Source of the DNA: DASXRA01 sp036502575
GTDB lineage: Bacteria; Actinomycetota; Actinomycetes; Mycobacteriales; Jatrophihabitantaceae
NCBI GenBank assembly: GCA_036502575.1
Contig: DASXYL010000010.1
Span: 1 to 64,000, forward strand
DNA length: 64,000 bases
Direction: 5' to 3'
Shown here piece by piece: positions 17,458 through 26,588 of this stretch (positions are counted from its first letter, which is position 1; every line of letters begins with the position of its first letter). The translations under genes were made by a program, and so were the position numbers. The notes under the pieces are model-generated. The model made no database searches, was not told the DNA's origin, and saw nothing but the letters and a program-made list of their open reading frames with translations.

Positions 17458-18273
17458 TCAGGGTTCACAACGGGGGGTGGGCCCCACGTAGCCCTTCCGG
17501 GACGAGTCGTCGATGCCGACCTCGCACGGGATGGCCCCGTCGAGGCGGTTGCCGAGGACGTGCGCGTCGGTCGCGTGGTTCTGCAGCCCGACGGCGTGAT
17601 CGGGGCCGGCGGCCCAGGTGTTGCCGATGACGGTGAGGTGCTGCACGTCGTCGACCATCAGGGTCTGCGAGGCCTGCCGCGTCTGGCAGTAGTTGTTGCT
17701 GAAGATCCAGTCGTCGGACATCCCGACGCCGCTGCCGTCTCCGGCTTCGGAATTCGGGCCTTCGGCCATCAAGCACATGTTGTCGACGTGTTCGCAGCGA
17801 TTGCCGTCGATGAGGACGTGCCGGCTGGCCACGTCGTCCTCGTCGGTGGCGAAGGTCTGCATGCAGTCGGCGTGCGCACCGGTGCTGTTGTCCGTCCGGC
17901 TGATGGTGTTGTGCAGGATCTCGAGATCGTTTCCGAAGAAACGCAGCCCGTCGCCGTCATCGCCCTGGGGTGCGGTCACCGCGTTGTTCATCACGACGAC
18001 GTGGTTGCCGTGGATCTCGATCCCCGGCGCCTCGGGGCGGTTCATCGTGTATCCGTCGACGATGACGTAGTCGGCGTCGATGTCGATCCCGCCGACCTGC
18101 CGGCCGCCGCCGAAGTAGATCATCGGCCGGCCGGCGCTTCCGCCCTTGGTGATCTCCAGACGGCGCGGGGCGGCAGTGTCGTGCGTGGCCGCACCGGGCG
18201 TCCAGCTCAGGAACGGCACCGTGACCGCGACCATGACCGCCGCGCACCCGAGGCCGAGCTTCGTAGGCGTCAC
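17458..18273 (-). CDS. Secreted right-handed parallel beta-helix protein
   Basis: About 271 residues, with an N-terminal signal peptide (TKLGLGCAAVMVAVTVPFLSW) and a body of repeating strand turns. Examples are YVIVDGYTM, GIEIHGNHVVVMNNAV, FFGNDLEILHNTI, HVLIDGNRCEHV, WIFSNNYC, HLTVIGNTW and HVLGNRLDG. This is the pectate-lyase-like beta-helix fold of right-handed parallel beta-helix (NosD/pectin lyase) proteins. No catalytic residues can be assigned, so it could be a polysaccharide lyase, a hydrolase or a binding protein. The GTG at 18273 has TAACTT 8 nt upstream. Confidence 0.8.
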   Translation of the reverse strand: MTPTKLGLGCAAVMVAVTVPFLSWTPGAATHDTAAPRRLEITKGGSAGRPMIYFGGGRQVGGIDIDADYVIVDGYTMNRPEAPGIEIHGNHVVVMNNAVTAPQGDDGDGLRFFGNDLEILHNTISRTDNSTGAHADCMQTFATDEDDVASRHVLIDGNRCEHVDNMCLMAEGPNSEAGDGSGVGMSDDWIFSNNYCQTRQASQTLMVDDVQHLTVIGNTWAAGPDHAVGLQNHATDAHVLGNRLDGAIPCEVGIDDSSRKGYVGPTPRCEP

Positions 18274-18281
18274 GAGCGGAC

Positions 18282-18287
18282 AAGTTA
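18282..18287 (-). promoter_or_regulatory. -10 box TAACTT, probable leaderless start
   Basis: TAACTT ends 8 nt before the GTG at 18273 of the beta-helix gene, on the minus strand. Confidence 0.4.
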
Positions 18288-18339
18288 CGCACAACGCTCG
18301 GGACGGGTCCCCGGCTCGCGGCACCGGCGCCGTCCGGCC

Positions 18340-18383
18340 GCTTTTGGTCGGCCGACCGGCTATTTGACGGCGGGTGACCAAAC
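18340..18383 (-). repeat. Palindromic repeat, family 3, copy 1
   Basis: On the minus strand this reads TTTGGTCACCCGCCGTC and continues to AAATAGCC. These 25 bases are identical to the copy inside pyrC (29455-29500). Its other arm, ending GACCAAAAG, makes an imperfect hairpin. It lies in the 177 bp gap between the divergent beta-helix gene and aroC. Confidence 0.85.
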
Positions 18384-18450
18384 GTCCGAGCGCCGGCCTC
18401 CGCCGTGCCGGCGCGGCGCCCGCGCGCCGGGTTCTGCCAGACTTGACGGC

Positions 18451-19674
18451 GTGTTGCGCTGGATCACTGCGGGTGAGTCGCACGGCCCCGCCATCGTCGC
18501 CGTGCTCGACGGGCTGCCGTCGGGCGTCGAGGTGGCCACCCCCGACCTCGCCCGTGACCTCGCCCGGCGACGTCTCGGCTACGGGCGCGGTGCGCGGATG
18601 AGCTTCGAGGCCGACGAGATCGAGCTCACCGGCGGCGTGCGGCTCGGCGTGACGATGGGCGGTCCGGTCGCGGTACGCATCGGCAACACCGAGTGGCCGA
18701 AGTGGGAGACGGTCATGTCGGCGGACCCCGTGGATCCCGACCTGCTGGCCGAGCAGGCGCGCAACGCACCGCTGACCCGCCCCCGGCCCGGCCACGCCGA
18801 CCTCGCCGGCATGCAGAAATACGACGTCGACGATGCGCGTCCCATCCTGGAGCGGGCCAGCGCGCGCGAGACGGCCGCCCGGGTCGCGATCGGTGCCGTG
18901 GCCCGCGCGTTCCTGCGGCAGGCGCTCGGCGTCGAGTTGCTCAGCCATGTGGTGTCGATCGGCTCGGTCGCGGCTCCGGCCGGCGTCATCCCGCGGCCGG
19001 GCGACGAGGAGCACGTCGACGCGTCGCCGGTGCGCTGCCTGGACGACGCTACGAGCGTGGCGATGGTTGCTGAGATCGACGCGACCAAGAAGGCCGGCGA
19101 CACCCTCGGCGGGGTCGTCGAGGTCGTCGCCTACGGGTTGCCGCCCGGGCTCGGCAGTCACGCGCAGGGCGATCGTCGCCTGGACGCCAAGCTCGCGGCG
19201 GCCCTGATGGGCATCCAGGCGATCAAGGGCGTCGAGGTGGGCGACGGCTTCGAACTGGCCCGGATCCGAGGCTCGCAGGCGCACGACGAGATCGTGCGCG
19301 ACGCCGACGGCGCGATCCGGCGCGTGTCGGGACGCTCCGGTGGCACCGAGGGTGGCATGAGCACCGGCGAGGTGCTGCGCGTGCGGGCCGCGATGAAGCC
19401 GATCTCGACGGTGCCCCGCGCATTGTCCACAGTGGACACTGCCACCGGTGAGGCCGCCGTCGCGATCAACCAGCGCTCGGACGTCTGCGCCGTGCCCGCC
19501 GCCGGCGTCGTCGCCGAGGCAATGGTGGCGCTCGTACTGGCCGAGGCGGCGCTGGAGAAGTTCGGCGGCGACTCCGTCCGCGAGACCCGCCGCAACGCCG
19601 CCGCCTACCTCACCCGGCTGACCGAGCGCGGGCTGACCGCGGCGCCGGCCGTCGAGCCCGAGGCGGCGCGGTGA
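18451..19674 (+). CDS. aroC: Chorismate synthase
   Basis: A 407-residue enzyme that converts 5-enolpyruvylshikimate-3-phosphate to chorismate with reduced FMN. The hallmarks RWITAGESHGPA, RLGYGRGARM, RPGHADLAGMQKY, RSGGTEGGMSTGE and INQRSDVCAVPAAG are all present. The start is GTG at 18451; CAGACT ends 7 nt before it, a near-match to the leaderless pattern. The codons for Leu-Ser-Thr-Val-Asp-Thr contain the palindrome GTCCACAGTGGAC (19425-19437). It overlaps aroK by 4 nt (GTGA). Confidence 0.97.
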   Translation: MLRWITAGESHGPAIVAVLDGLPSGVEVATPDLARDLARRRLGYGRGARMSFEADEIELTGGVRLGVTMGGPVAVRIGNTEWPKWETVMSADPVDPDLLAEQARNAPLTRPRPGHADLAGMQKYDVDDARPILERASARETAARVAIGAVARAFLRQALGVELLSHVVSIGSVAAPAGVIPRPGDEEHVDASPVRCLDDATSVAMVAEIDATKKAGDTLGGVVEVVAYGLPPGLGSHAQGDRRLDAKLAAALMGIQAIKGVEVGDGFELARIRGSQAHDEIVRDADGAIRRVSGRSGGTEGGMSTGEVLRVRAAMKPISTVPRALSTVDTATGEAAVAINQRSDVCAVPAAGVVAEAMVALVLAEAALEKFGGDSVRETRRNAAAYLTRLTERGLTAAPAVEPEAAR

Positions 19675-20195
19675 CGCCCAGGGCGGTTCTGGTCGGTCTT
19701 CCGGGTACGGGCAAGACGACCACCGGACGCCGGCTGGCCGAACGTCTGGGGGTGGCCTTCGCTGATTCCGACGACCTGGTCGAGCAGCGCGCCGGCCTTA
19801 GCGTCCGGGCGATCTTCGAACGGGACGGCGAAGCCGCGTTCCGCGAGGCCGAGGCGGATGTGATCTCGGCGGCGCTCACCGCGTTCGACGGGGTGCTCGC
19901 CCTGGGCGGCGGGGCGATCCTGGCCGAGTCGACCCGCGCCGCGCTCGCGGTCAGCGGCGCACCGGTCGTGCTGCTGCGCGCCGACCTGTCGACGCTGGCC
20001 GCCCGGGTCGGTCGCGCGCAGGATCGCCCGTTGCTGGCCGGTGACCCGGTGGGCCGGCTCGCAGCGATCGCGGCCGAGCGGGCGCCACTCTACGAGAACG
20101 TCGCGACGGCAGTGATCGACACCGACGGGCGCCCGGCCAAGCGCGTCGCCGCCGACATCGACAGCACGCTCACCGAACTGGCCTGGCGCACATGA
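19671..20195 (+). CDS. aroK: Shikimate kinase
   Basis: A 174-residue P-loop kinase phosphorylating shikimate at the 3-OH. Walker A GLPGTGKT is at residues 9-16. The shikimate-binding Asp is in ADSDDLVEQRAGLSV, the glycine-rich LALGGGAI follows, and the lid arginine lies in RAQDRPLLAG. The length is normal. It overlaps aroC at its start and aroB at its end, each by 4 nt. Confidence 0.96.
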   Translation: MTPRAVLVGLPGTGKTTTGRRLAERLGVAFADSDDLVEQRAGLSVRAIFERDGEAAFREAEADVISAALTAFDGVLALGGGAILAESTRAALAVSGAPVVLLRADLSTLAARVGRAQDRPLLAGDPVGRLAAIAAERAPLYENVATAVIDTDGRPAKRVAADIDSTLTELAWRT

Positions 20196-21262
20196 TCACC
20201 CGGATCCCGGTCGCAGGCCAGGCGCCGTACGAGGTGCTCGTCGGGCGCGCCCTGCTCGGTGAGTTGCCGCCGCTGCTCGCCGGCGCCACCCGGGTCGCGA
20301 TCATCCATCCGCGAACGCTGGCCACGACCGCCCAGTCCGTCCGCGCCGACCTCCTGCGAGTCGGGTTCGAGGCGCACGCGATCGAGGTCCCCGACGGCGA
20401 GGACGCCAAGACGCTGTCCGTGGCGGGGTTCTGCTGGGACGTCCTCGGCCAGGCCGGCTTCACCCGGTCCGACGCGCTCGTCGGGCTGGGCGGGGGAGCC
20501 ACCACCGACCTCGCCGGCTGGGTGGCCGCGGCGTGGCTGCGGGGGGTGCGCGTCGTGCACCTGCCGACGACGCTGGCCGGCATGGTCGATGCCGCGGTCG
20601 GCGGCAAGACCGGCATCAACACCGATCGGGGCAAGAACCTGGTCGGCGCGTTCCACCCGCCGGCCGGCGTGCTGTGCGATCTCACCACGCTCGAGACACT
20701 GCCGAGGCCCGACTACATCGCCGGGCTGGCCGAGGTGGTCAAGTGCGGCTTCATCGCCGACCCCGCGATCCTCGACCTGATCGAGGCCGATCCGGTCGCC
20801 GTCACCAACGCCGGCAACCCGGCCGAGCGCGAGCTCGTCGAGCGAACGGTCCGGGTCAAGGCTCACGTGGTCAGCGAGGATCTCACCGAGAAGGGTCTGC
20901 GCGAGATCCTCAACTACGGCCACACGCTGGCCCACGCGATCGAGCGGGCCGAGGGCTACCGGTGGCGGCACGGGGCCGCCGTCTCGATCGGACTCGTCTA
21001 CGCCGCGGCGCTGGGCCGGCTACTAGGCCGGCTCGACGGGGCCACCGCTTACCGGCATCGCGCGATCCTCACCTCGCTCGGGCTGCCGACGACGTACCGC
21101 CCGGAGGCGTTCCCGGTGCTGCTCGACACGATGCGTGTCGACAAGAAGGCGCGCGGCAACCGGCTGCGGTTCGTCGTGCTGGACGGCATCGCCCGACCGT
21201 CCACAGTGGACGATCCTGATCCGGCGGTGCTCGCCGCCGCCTACACGGAGGTAAGCGTGTGA
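20192..21262 (+). CDS. aroB: 3-dehydroquinate synthase
   Basis: A 356-residue NAD- and metal-dependent enzyme making 3-dehydroquinate from DAHP. The NAD loop GLGGGATTDLAGWVAA, the substrate loop GKTGINTDRGKNLVGAFHPP, and the metal ligands in ILNYGHTLAHAIE and RHGAAVSIG are present. The C-terminus encodes Arg-Pro-Ser-Thr-Val-Asp over the palindrome GTCCACAGTGGAC (21199-21211). It is coupled by 4-nt overlaps on both sides. Confidence 0.97.
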   Translation: MITRIPVAGQAPYEVLVGRALLGELPPLLAGATRVAIIHPRTLATTAQSVRADLLRVGFEAHAIEVPDGEDAKTLSVAGFCWDVLGQAGFTRSDALVGLGGGATTDLAGWVAAAWLRGVRVVHLPTTLAGMVDAAVGGKTGINTDRGKNLVGAFHPPAGVLCDLTTLETLPRPDYIAGLAEVVKCGFIADPAILDLIEADPVAVTNAGNPAERELVERTVRVKAHVVSEDLTEKGLREILNYGHTLAHAIERAEGYRWRHGAAVSIGLVYAAALGRLLGRLDGATAYRHRAILTSLGLPTTYRPEAFPVLLDTMRVDKKARGNRLRFVVLDGIARPSTVDDPDPAVLAAAYTEVSV

Positions 21263-21705
21263 CAAATGTGCTCGTGCTGAACGGTCCGAACCTCGGGCGG
21301 CTCGGCCGCCGTGAGCCGACGATCTACGGCGATACGACGCATGCCGAGCTGGCCGCGCTGTGCGTCAAGGGTGGCCAGGAGCTGGGCCTTTCCGTCGAGG
21401 TCCGGCAAACCGATCACGAGGGTGAGCTGCTCGGCTGGCTGCACGAGGCCGCGGACACCGCAACGCCCGTCGTGCTGAACGCCGGCGCCTGGACCCACAC
21501 ATCCATCGCGTTGCGCGACGCCTGCGCGACGCTCACCGCGCCCCTCGTCGAGGTGCACATCAGCAACGTGCACCAGCGTGAGGAGTTCCGCCACCACTCC
21601 TACGTCTCCGGCGTCGCCACCGGCGTCATCGTGGGGCTTGGTGTCGAGGGCTACATCCTCGCGCTGTCCTGGCTGTCGTCGAAGCTCGGCGCCGATGCCG
21701 ACTAA
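21259..21705 (+). CDS. aroQ: 3-dehydroquinate dehydratase, type II
   Basis: A 148-residue dodecameric type II dehydroquinase. VLVLNGPNLGRLGRREPTIYG contains the flexible lid with the catalytic Tyr23. The substrate site is VVLNAGAWTHTSIAL and VEVHISNVHQREEFRHHS, with the catalytic histidine. GTG overlaps the aroB stop by 4 nt. It ends the aroC-aroK-aroB-aroQ operon, overlapping the DUF4442 gene by 11 nt. Confidence 0.96.
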   Translation: MTNVLVLNGPNLGRLGRREPTIYGDTTHAELAALCVKGGQELGLSVEVRQTDHEGELLGWLHEAADTATPVVLNAGAWTHTSIALRDACATLTAPLVEVHISNVHQREEFRHHSYVSGVATGVIVGLGVEGYILALSWLSSKLGADAD

Positions 21706-22159
21706 GTTGCTCGCGGCCTACGAGAAGGCGAGCCGGATCCCGATCGTCGGCCGGGGTGCCTTCTCGCTGGCGTTCGCGGTGCGGGTGCCGTACTTCCTGA
21801 CCATTGCGCCGACGATCCTCGAGATGGGCCCGAACCACGCCGAGGTGAAGGTGCGCAAGTGGTGGGGCACGCACAACCATCTCGGCACACTGCACGTGAT
21901 CGCGGTCGCCAACGGCCTGGAGATGGCGATGGGCGCGCTGGCCGAGGCGACGATCCCGTCCCACCTGCGCTGGATACCCATGGGGATGGAGCTGCGCTAC
22001 CCGGCCAAGGCGACCTCGTCGCTGATCGCGATCGCCGAGACCGACCCGGACGACTGGGCCGAACCCGGCGAGGTACCGGTGCGCGTGCATGCGGTGCGCC
22101 GCGACGGCACGACCGTCGTCGAGGGCGTCATCCGGCTGCACACCAGCCTGCGCAAGTAG
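21695..22159 (+). CDS. DUF4442 hotdog-fold protein
   Basis: A 154-residue protein of the DUF4442 family, related to hotdog-fold thioesterases. It has VRKWWGTHNHLGTLHVIAVANGLEMAMG, which corresponds to the central helix and its preceding loop. Strands rich in basic residues follow. Catalytic activity is unproven for the family; acyl-CoA hydrolysis is an inference from fold. Starting at ATG 21695 it overlaps aroQ by 11 nt. The stop is 1 nt from that of the convergent kinase gene. Confidence 0.8.
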   Translation: MPTKLLAAYEKASRIPIVGRGAFSLAFAVRVPYFLTIAPTILEMGPNHAEVKVRKWWGTHNHLGTLHVIAVANGLEMAMGALAEATIPSHLRWIPMGMELRYPAKATSSLIAIAETDPDDWAEPGEVPVRVHAVRRDGTTVVEGVIRLHTSLRK

Positions 22160-22160
22160 C

Positions 22161-24068
22161 TCAGCAGGCGACGCGTTGCTGCAGCGGCAGCAGCTGTTGG
22201 CCGCCGCGCACCGTGTCGTGTCGCTTCAGCGACGCGACAGACGACCGGCTCGTGTAGTCGCCGGCGACGTCGTCGAGCCATCGTCCGTTGACCTTCGCGA
22301 CCAGGAACACGTACTGGGGCCAATAGGTGCAGCCGGTCACTCCGGATGGGTTGCCCTGGGCCGCGGGGTCTTGCCGCGACACGAACCGAGCCGGGACCGC
22401 GATCAGGTCGGCGTCGAGGCGGCGGGGTTGGCCGAACGCGACCTGGTAGTGCCGGCTGGTGCGGTAGCCGGTCGTGAACTTGGCATCCGGACTCGCGCCG
22501 TGGCGGATCTCGGTGCTGTTGGTCCACGCGTTCTGCATGTCCTGCCGGTTGATGTCGGCGAGGAACTGGGTGATCGCGCTGACCGCCGCTGCGCCGTCGC
22601 CGGAGAGCCCAGGTGGCTGCCACTCGACGATCTGCTTCGCAGTCGTGGGCGTGGGATTCGGCGACGTGTACGGCCGCACCGCCGGGTCGCTGGGGGCCCG
22701 CGGCGGGGTCGCGTTGGTCGGCACGGCCTGCCCGGACGACGGCAGCCCGGGCACGCCGGCCGGCTTCTTCCGCGTCGTGGGCGTCGGCTTCGGCGTCGGG
22801 GTCGTCGTCGTCGAGATCGCTGAGGTCGTGGTCGGGTTCTCCGACGTGGACGGAAAGTCGGGGCTGCTCGACGGGCTCGACGTGGGCGACGGGGCCGCCG
22901 TGGTCGTCGGATCGTGCTGAGCCTTCGACTTCGAGGACGACAGGGCCACCGCGGCGATGACGCCGCCCGCGATGACGAGCACCGAGATCAGGATGCCGGC
23001 GACCAGCCAGCCCGAGTTGCGCCGGCGCGGCGGCGGGGGTGGCTGCTCGCCGTAGCCATAGCCAGGTACGGGCGGCAGGTACACCGGCGGCGGCCCGGTC
23101 GGCCCGGTCGGCCAGTGCGGCCCGGACGGCCCGGCCAGCGGCGGGGGCGGTAGCGCGACCGGCCCCGGCGGGGGAGTCGGGTGCTGCCGCATCTGGGTTT
23201 GGTCCACATCGTCGGTTTCGGCGGCGACCGGTCCGGTGCGTTCGCCGGGGGCCGGGGTCTCGTAGGCGAGGCCCGCGCGCACCTGCGCCGCCGTCGGGCG
23301 CCGGGACGGGTCGCGCTCGAGCATCGCCTCGAGGATCGGCGTCAGCGACCCGGCCGACGGGGCGGCAGGCACCGGCTCGGAGCCGATCCGGGCGAGCAGC
23401 GCCAGGGGGTTGTCGAGGCCCGACCCGAACGGCGCCTTGCCCTCGATGGCGGCGTACAGGGTGGCGCCGAGCGACCAGACGTCGCTGGCCGGCGACGGGT
23501 CCCCGCCCCGGGCGACCTCGGGCGCGAGGAAGGCCGGGGTGCCGACCATGACTCCGGTCTGAGTCTGGGACACGTCCTGCACCGATCGGGCGATGCCGAA
23601 GTCGGCGAGCTTGGCCGAGTCCTCGGGCGTGATCAGGATGTTGGCCGGCTTGACGTCGCGATGCACGATGCCGCGGGCATGGGCCGCCTCGAGCGCGGCG
23701 GCCACCTGGCCTATCCAGCGGCCGGCCTGCTCGGGCGGGAGCTTTCCGGCGCTGCGGATGCGCCGGGCCAGCGAGTCGCCGGGTACGTACTCCATGACGA
23801 CGTAGGGCTGGTCCTCGACGATGATCAGGTCGTAGATCGCGACGGCGTTGGGATGGTTGAGCTGGGCGGCCAGCCGGGCCTCGCGCCGCATCCGCTCGCC
23901 CCACTGGCCGAGCGTGGCGTCCGGGTCGGTGCGCAGTTGCTTGATCGCGACCGGGCGGCCGAGCAGGGTGTCTTCGGCGAGCCACACCTCGCCCATCGCG
24001 CCTCTGCCGAGCGACCGATCACGGCGGTAGCGATCCACCAGCAGTTCCACCCGGGCAAGCCCTTCCAT
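22161..24068 (-). CDS. Membrane Ser/Thr protein kinase (PknB-like)
   Basis: A 635-residue receptor-type kinase. The cytosolic kinase domain (about residues 10-270) has the glycine loop GRGAMGEV (21-28), Lys43, HRDVKPAN (Asp138), DFG at 156-158 and GTPAFLAPE. A proline-rich linker precedes one membrane segment at 353-376. Outside lies a Thr/Ser/Pro-rich stalk (about 380-450), then a domain that resembles an NTF2-like sensor by pattern only. There are no PASTA repeats. The C-terminus VAC ends in a cysteine. It lies where pepQ is expected between aroQ and efp. Confidence 0.9.
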   Translation of the reverse strand: MEGLARVELLVDRYRRDRSLGRGAMGEVWLAEDTLLGRPVAIKQLRTDPDATLGQWGERMRREARLAAQLNHPNAVAIYDLIIVEDQPYVVMEYVPGDSLARRIRSAGKLPPEQAGRWIGQVAAALEAAHARGIVHRDVKPANILITPEDSAKLADFGIARSVQDVSQTQTGVMVGTPAFLAPEVARGGDPSPASDVWSLGATLYAAIEGKAPFGSGLDNPLALLARIGSEPVPAAPSAGSLTPILEAMLERDPSRRPTAAQVRAGLAYETPAPGERTGPVAAETDDVDQTQMRQHPTPPPGPVALPPPPLAGPSGPHWPTGPTGPPPVYLPPVPGYGYGEQPPPPPRRRNSGWLVAGILISVLVIAGGVIAAVALSSSKSKAQHDPTTTAAPSPTSSPSSSPDFPSTSENPTTTSAISTTTTPTPKPTPTTRKKPAGVPGLPSSGQAVPTNATPPRAPSDPAVRPYTSPNPTPTTAKQIVEWQPPGLSGDGAAAVSAITQFLADINRQDMQNAWTNSTEIRHGASPDAKFTTGYRTSRHYQVAFGQPRRLDADLIAVPARFVSRQDPAAQGNPSGVTGCTYWPQYVFLVAKVNGRWLDDVAGDYTSRSSVASLKRHDTVRGGQQLLPLQQRVAC

Positions 24069-24157
24069 CCGCGGTTGTGAGGCGTCGTGGTCGGCCCTAG
24101 CCTCGCACGGCCCGGGATACAGGTGGTTTCACGGGTTCGTCGGCTCAGCTGATCACC

Positions 24158-24163
24158 TAGCGT
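24158..24163 (+). promoter_or_regulatory. -10 box TAGCGT, leaderless start
   Basis: TAGCGT ends 6 nt before the ATG at 24170 of the hemerythrin gene. Confidence 0.5.
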
Positions 24164-24169
24164 GACGGT

Positions 24170-24832
24170 ATGACCGACACCAAGATCCGGCCCGATACGC
24201 ACGAGATGGTGATCGTGCACCGCGCGTTTCGCCGTGAGTTCCGCCTGGCCCCCGAGCTGATCGCCCAGGCGGCAGCCGGGGACACCGCCCGCGTCAAGGT
24301 CGTGGCCGAACACGTCGCCGACATCGTCTGGGGACTGCATCACCATCACCACGGCGAGGACGAGCTGCTCTGGCCGAAACTGATCCAACGAGCCAAGCCC
24401 GACGTCGAACTGATCGAGCTGATGGAGGCCCAGCACGTCCACATCTCCGCGGCGCTCGACGGCGCCGAGGCGCTGATCGGCCCCTGGCGGACCAGCGCCG
24501 ACCCCGAGGCGGGCGCTGCCCTCGCCACGGCGATCGAGGCCATGAGCGCGGCGTTGGCCGAACACCTCGACCAGGAGGAGGCGCAGATCCTTCCGCTGGC
24601 CGAGCAGCACCTGTCGGTGGCCGAATGGCAGCAGCTCGGCAAGAACGCTGTCGACAACCTGCCCAAGAGCAAGCGACTGATCTTCCTCGGGATGATCTTG
24701 GAGGACACCTCGGACGAGGAACGCGCCGAGTTCCTGCGCAACATCCCGCCGCCGGTCCGGGTGTTGTGGCGGCTGCTCGGGGTGCGCGGCTACCAGAAGT
24801 ACGTGGCGAAGGTTCGGGGTTACGGTCGGTAG
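24170..24832 (+). CDS. Hemerythrin domain protein
   Basis: A 220-residue cytosolic protein with a helical hemerythrin/HHE domain. Candidate di-iron ligands are His11 and His17, the run of five histidines at 57-61 followed by GEDEL, His89 and His91, and HLDQEEAQILPL. Such proteins bind oxygen or nitric oxide or sense redox state. The C-terminal 60 residues (LIFLGMILEDTSDEERAEF) resemble the tail common to actinobacterial members. The extra histidines are more than the iron site needs. Confidence 0.85.
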   Translation: MTDTKIRPDTHEMVIVHRAFRREFRLAPELIAQAAAGDTARVKVVAEHVADIVWGLHHHHHGEDELLWPKLIQRAKPDVELIELMEAQHVHISAALDGAEALIGPWRTSADPEAGAALATAIEAMSAALAEHLDQEEAQILPLAEQHLSVAEWQQLGKNAVDNLPKSKRLIFLGMILEDTSDEERAEFLRNIPPPVRVLWRLLGVRGYQKYVAKVRGYGR

Positions 24833-24835
24833 ACT
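24830..24835 (+). promoter_or_regulatory. -10 box TAGACT of efp
   Basis: TAGACT overlaps the end of the hemerythrin gene and lies 58 nt before the efp GTG, leaving a leader with a good ribosome binding site (TAAGGAGA, 24876-24883). The same hexamer precedes pyrR, metK and rpe. Confidence 0.5.
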
Positions 24836-24893
24836 GGCTCGCTGGTCCGCCACCGAGAAGCGAGTGGCACCCGAGTAAGGAGACACGCGCATC

Positions 24894-25457
<564 letters not shown>

Positions 25458-25458
25458 C

Positions 25459-25869
25459 GTGGCCGCGCGAAGCAAGGCCCGCAAGCGCGCGGTCGACCTG
25501 CTCTACGAGGTGGATCTGCGCGGCGCCGACCCGCTGGCCACGCTCGCCGAACGGGTCGCGCTGGGCGAGCCGCCGGTGCACGAGTACACGGTGGAGCTGG
25601 TCGAGGGAGTCGTGGCGCACCGTGAGCGCATCGACGAGCTGCTGAGCAGCTACGCCGAGGGCTGGACGATCGAGCGGATGCCGGGCGTCGACCGTGCGGT
25701 GCTGCGGATCGGCGTCTTCGAGCTGTTGTGGCGCTCCGACGTTCCGGACCCGGTGGCCATCGACGAGGCGGTGGAGCTGGCCAAGTCGCTCTCGACCGAC
25801 GAGTCGCCCCGCTTCGTCAACGGAGTCCTCGCCCGCGTATTACGAGACCAACCGACGGTCACCGCCTGA
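25459..25869 (+). CDS. nusB: Transcription antitermination protein NusB
   Basis: A 136-residue helical protein that binds NusE/S10 and boxA RNA in rRNA antitermination. It opens with AARSKARKRAVDLLYEVDLRG. The second half has MPGVDRAVLRIGVFELLWR, VAIDEAVELAKSLSTDESPRFVNGVL. GTG start one base after the efp stop. It is followed by a palindromic repeat and the convergent bldD. Confidence 0.96.
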   Translation: MAARSKARKRAVDLLYEVDLRGADPLATLAERVALGEPPVHEYTVELVEGVVAHRERIDELLSSYAEGWTIERMPGVDRAVLRIGVFELLWRSDVPDPVAIDEAVELAKSLSTDESPRFVNGVLARVLRDQPTVTA

Positions 25870-25881
25870 CTGCCCGTAAAC

Positions 25882-25935
25882 GAAAGTTGTCCGCGCTTCG
25901 CGATGCGTGAACGCATCGAAGCGCGGACAACTCGG
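25882..25935. repeat. Palindromic repeat, family 2, copy 1
   Basis: Left arm AGTTGTCCGCGCTTCG and right arm CGAAGCGCGGACAACT form a long hairpin; including the inner ATGCGT/ACGCAT the stem is over 20 bp with a 2-base bulge. It lies 12 nt after nusB in the 86 bp gap to the convergent bldD. It could end transcription from both sides, but there is no T-tract. Related copies are at 30622-30675 and 47642-47696. Confidence 0.9.
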
Positions 25936-25955
25936 AAAAGTCAGCGGAGCCGGGT

Positions 25956-26507
25956 TTACGGTTCCCCGTCCAGGATGAGCGAGTCGGGTGCGAGCACCTG
26001 CCAGCGCACCAGCTTCTCGGTGAGCCCCTCGACCGACGTGTCGTAGATGATCGCGAGCGAGCGCAGATCCTCGTTACGGATCGAGAGCACCTTGTTGCCG
26101 TAGTCGCCGCGCTGACGCTGGATCGCCGCGGCGAACCGCACCAACGGGCCGGCCTCCTCGGACGGGATGCTCTGCAGCCGCTCGAGGTTGAGCACGATCT
26201 TGGACAGGCCGGGCCCGGAAGCGACCTGCGGGTGCTCCTTGGGCAGCAGCTCACCCACCGGGACGCCGTAGAACTCGGCCAGCTCGGCGAGTCGCTGCAC
26301 GGACACCGCGCGGTCGCCGCGCTCGTAGGAGCCGACGACGACTGCCTTCCACCGTCCGCCGGACTTGCGTTCGACTCCGTGGAGTGACAAGTGCTGCTGG
26401 GCCCGGATCGCGCGCAGGCGGGCGCCGAGCGACTTGGCGTACTCGCGGTTGGGCAGTTCTTCGTCTGGTGCGTTATCCCCGGTCACGGTGAGAACATCCT
26501 CGTTCAT
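25956..26507 (-). CDS. bldD: BldD-type transcriptional regulator
   Basis: A 183-residue homologue of BldD, the global developmental regulator of Streptomyces whose dimer is held by tetrameric cyclic di-GMP. The N-terminal helix-turn-helix spans about 20-90 (LGARLRAIRAQQHLSLHGVE ... SYERGDRAVSVQRLAELAEFYGV). The C-terminal domain has RGD at 133-135, eight residues, then RNED at 144-147. That is exactly the RxD-X8-RxxD cyclic di-GMP signature. It is in its conserved place between nusB and pyrR and has a clear promoter. Confidence 0.95.
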   Translation of the reverse strand: MNEDVLTVTGDNAPDEELPNREYAKSLGARLRAIRAQQHLSLHGVERKSGGRWKAVVVGSYERGDRAVSVQRLAELAEFYGVPVGELLPKEHPQVASGPGLSKIVLNLERLQSIPSEEAGPLVRFAAAIQRQRGDYGNKVLSIRNEDLRSLAIIYDTSVEGLTEKLVRWQVLAPDSLILDGEP

Positions 26508-26534
26508 GGCAGCTTGGCGGAATGGGTCACCGCG

Positions 26535-26563
26535 ACGGTAACCGAGAGTGACCGGCGAGTCAA
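26535..26563 (-). promoter_or_regulatory. bldD promoter
   Basis: On the minus strand TTGACT (26558-26563) and TACCGT (26535-26540) are separated by exactly 17 bp, a good housekeeping-sigma promoter. Transcription would start near 26528, giving a leader of about 20 nt without a strong ribosome binding site. Confidence 0.6.
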
Positions 26564-26588
26564 CAATGGCTTGCCCACCGGGCCGGGT

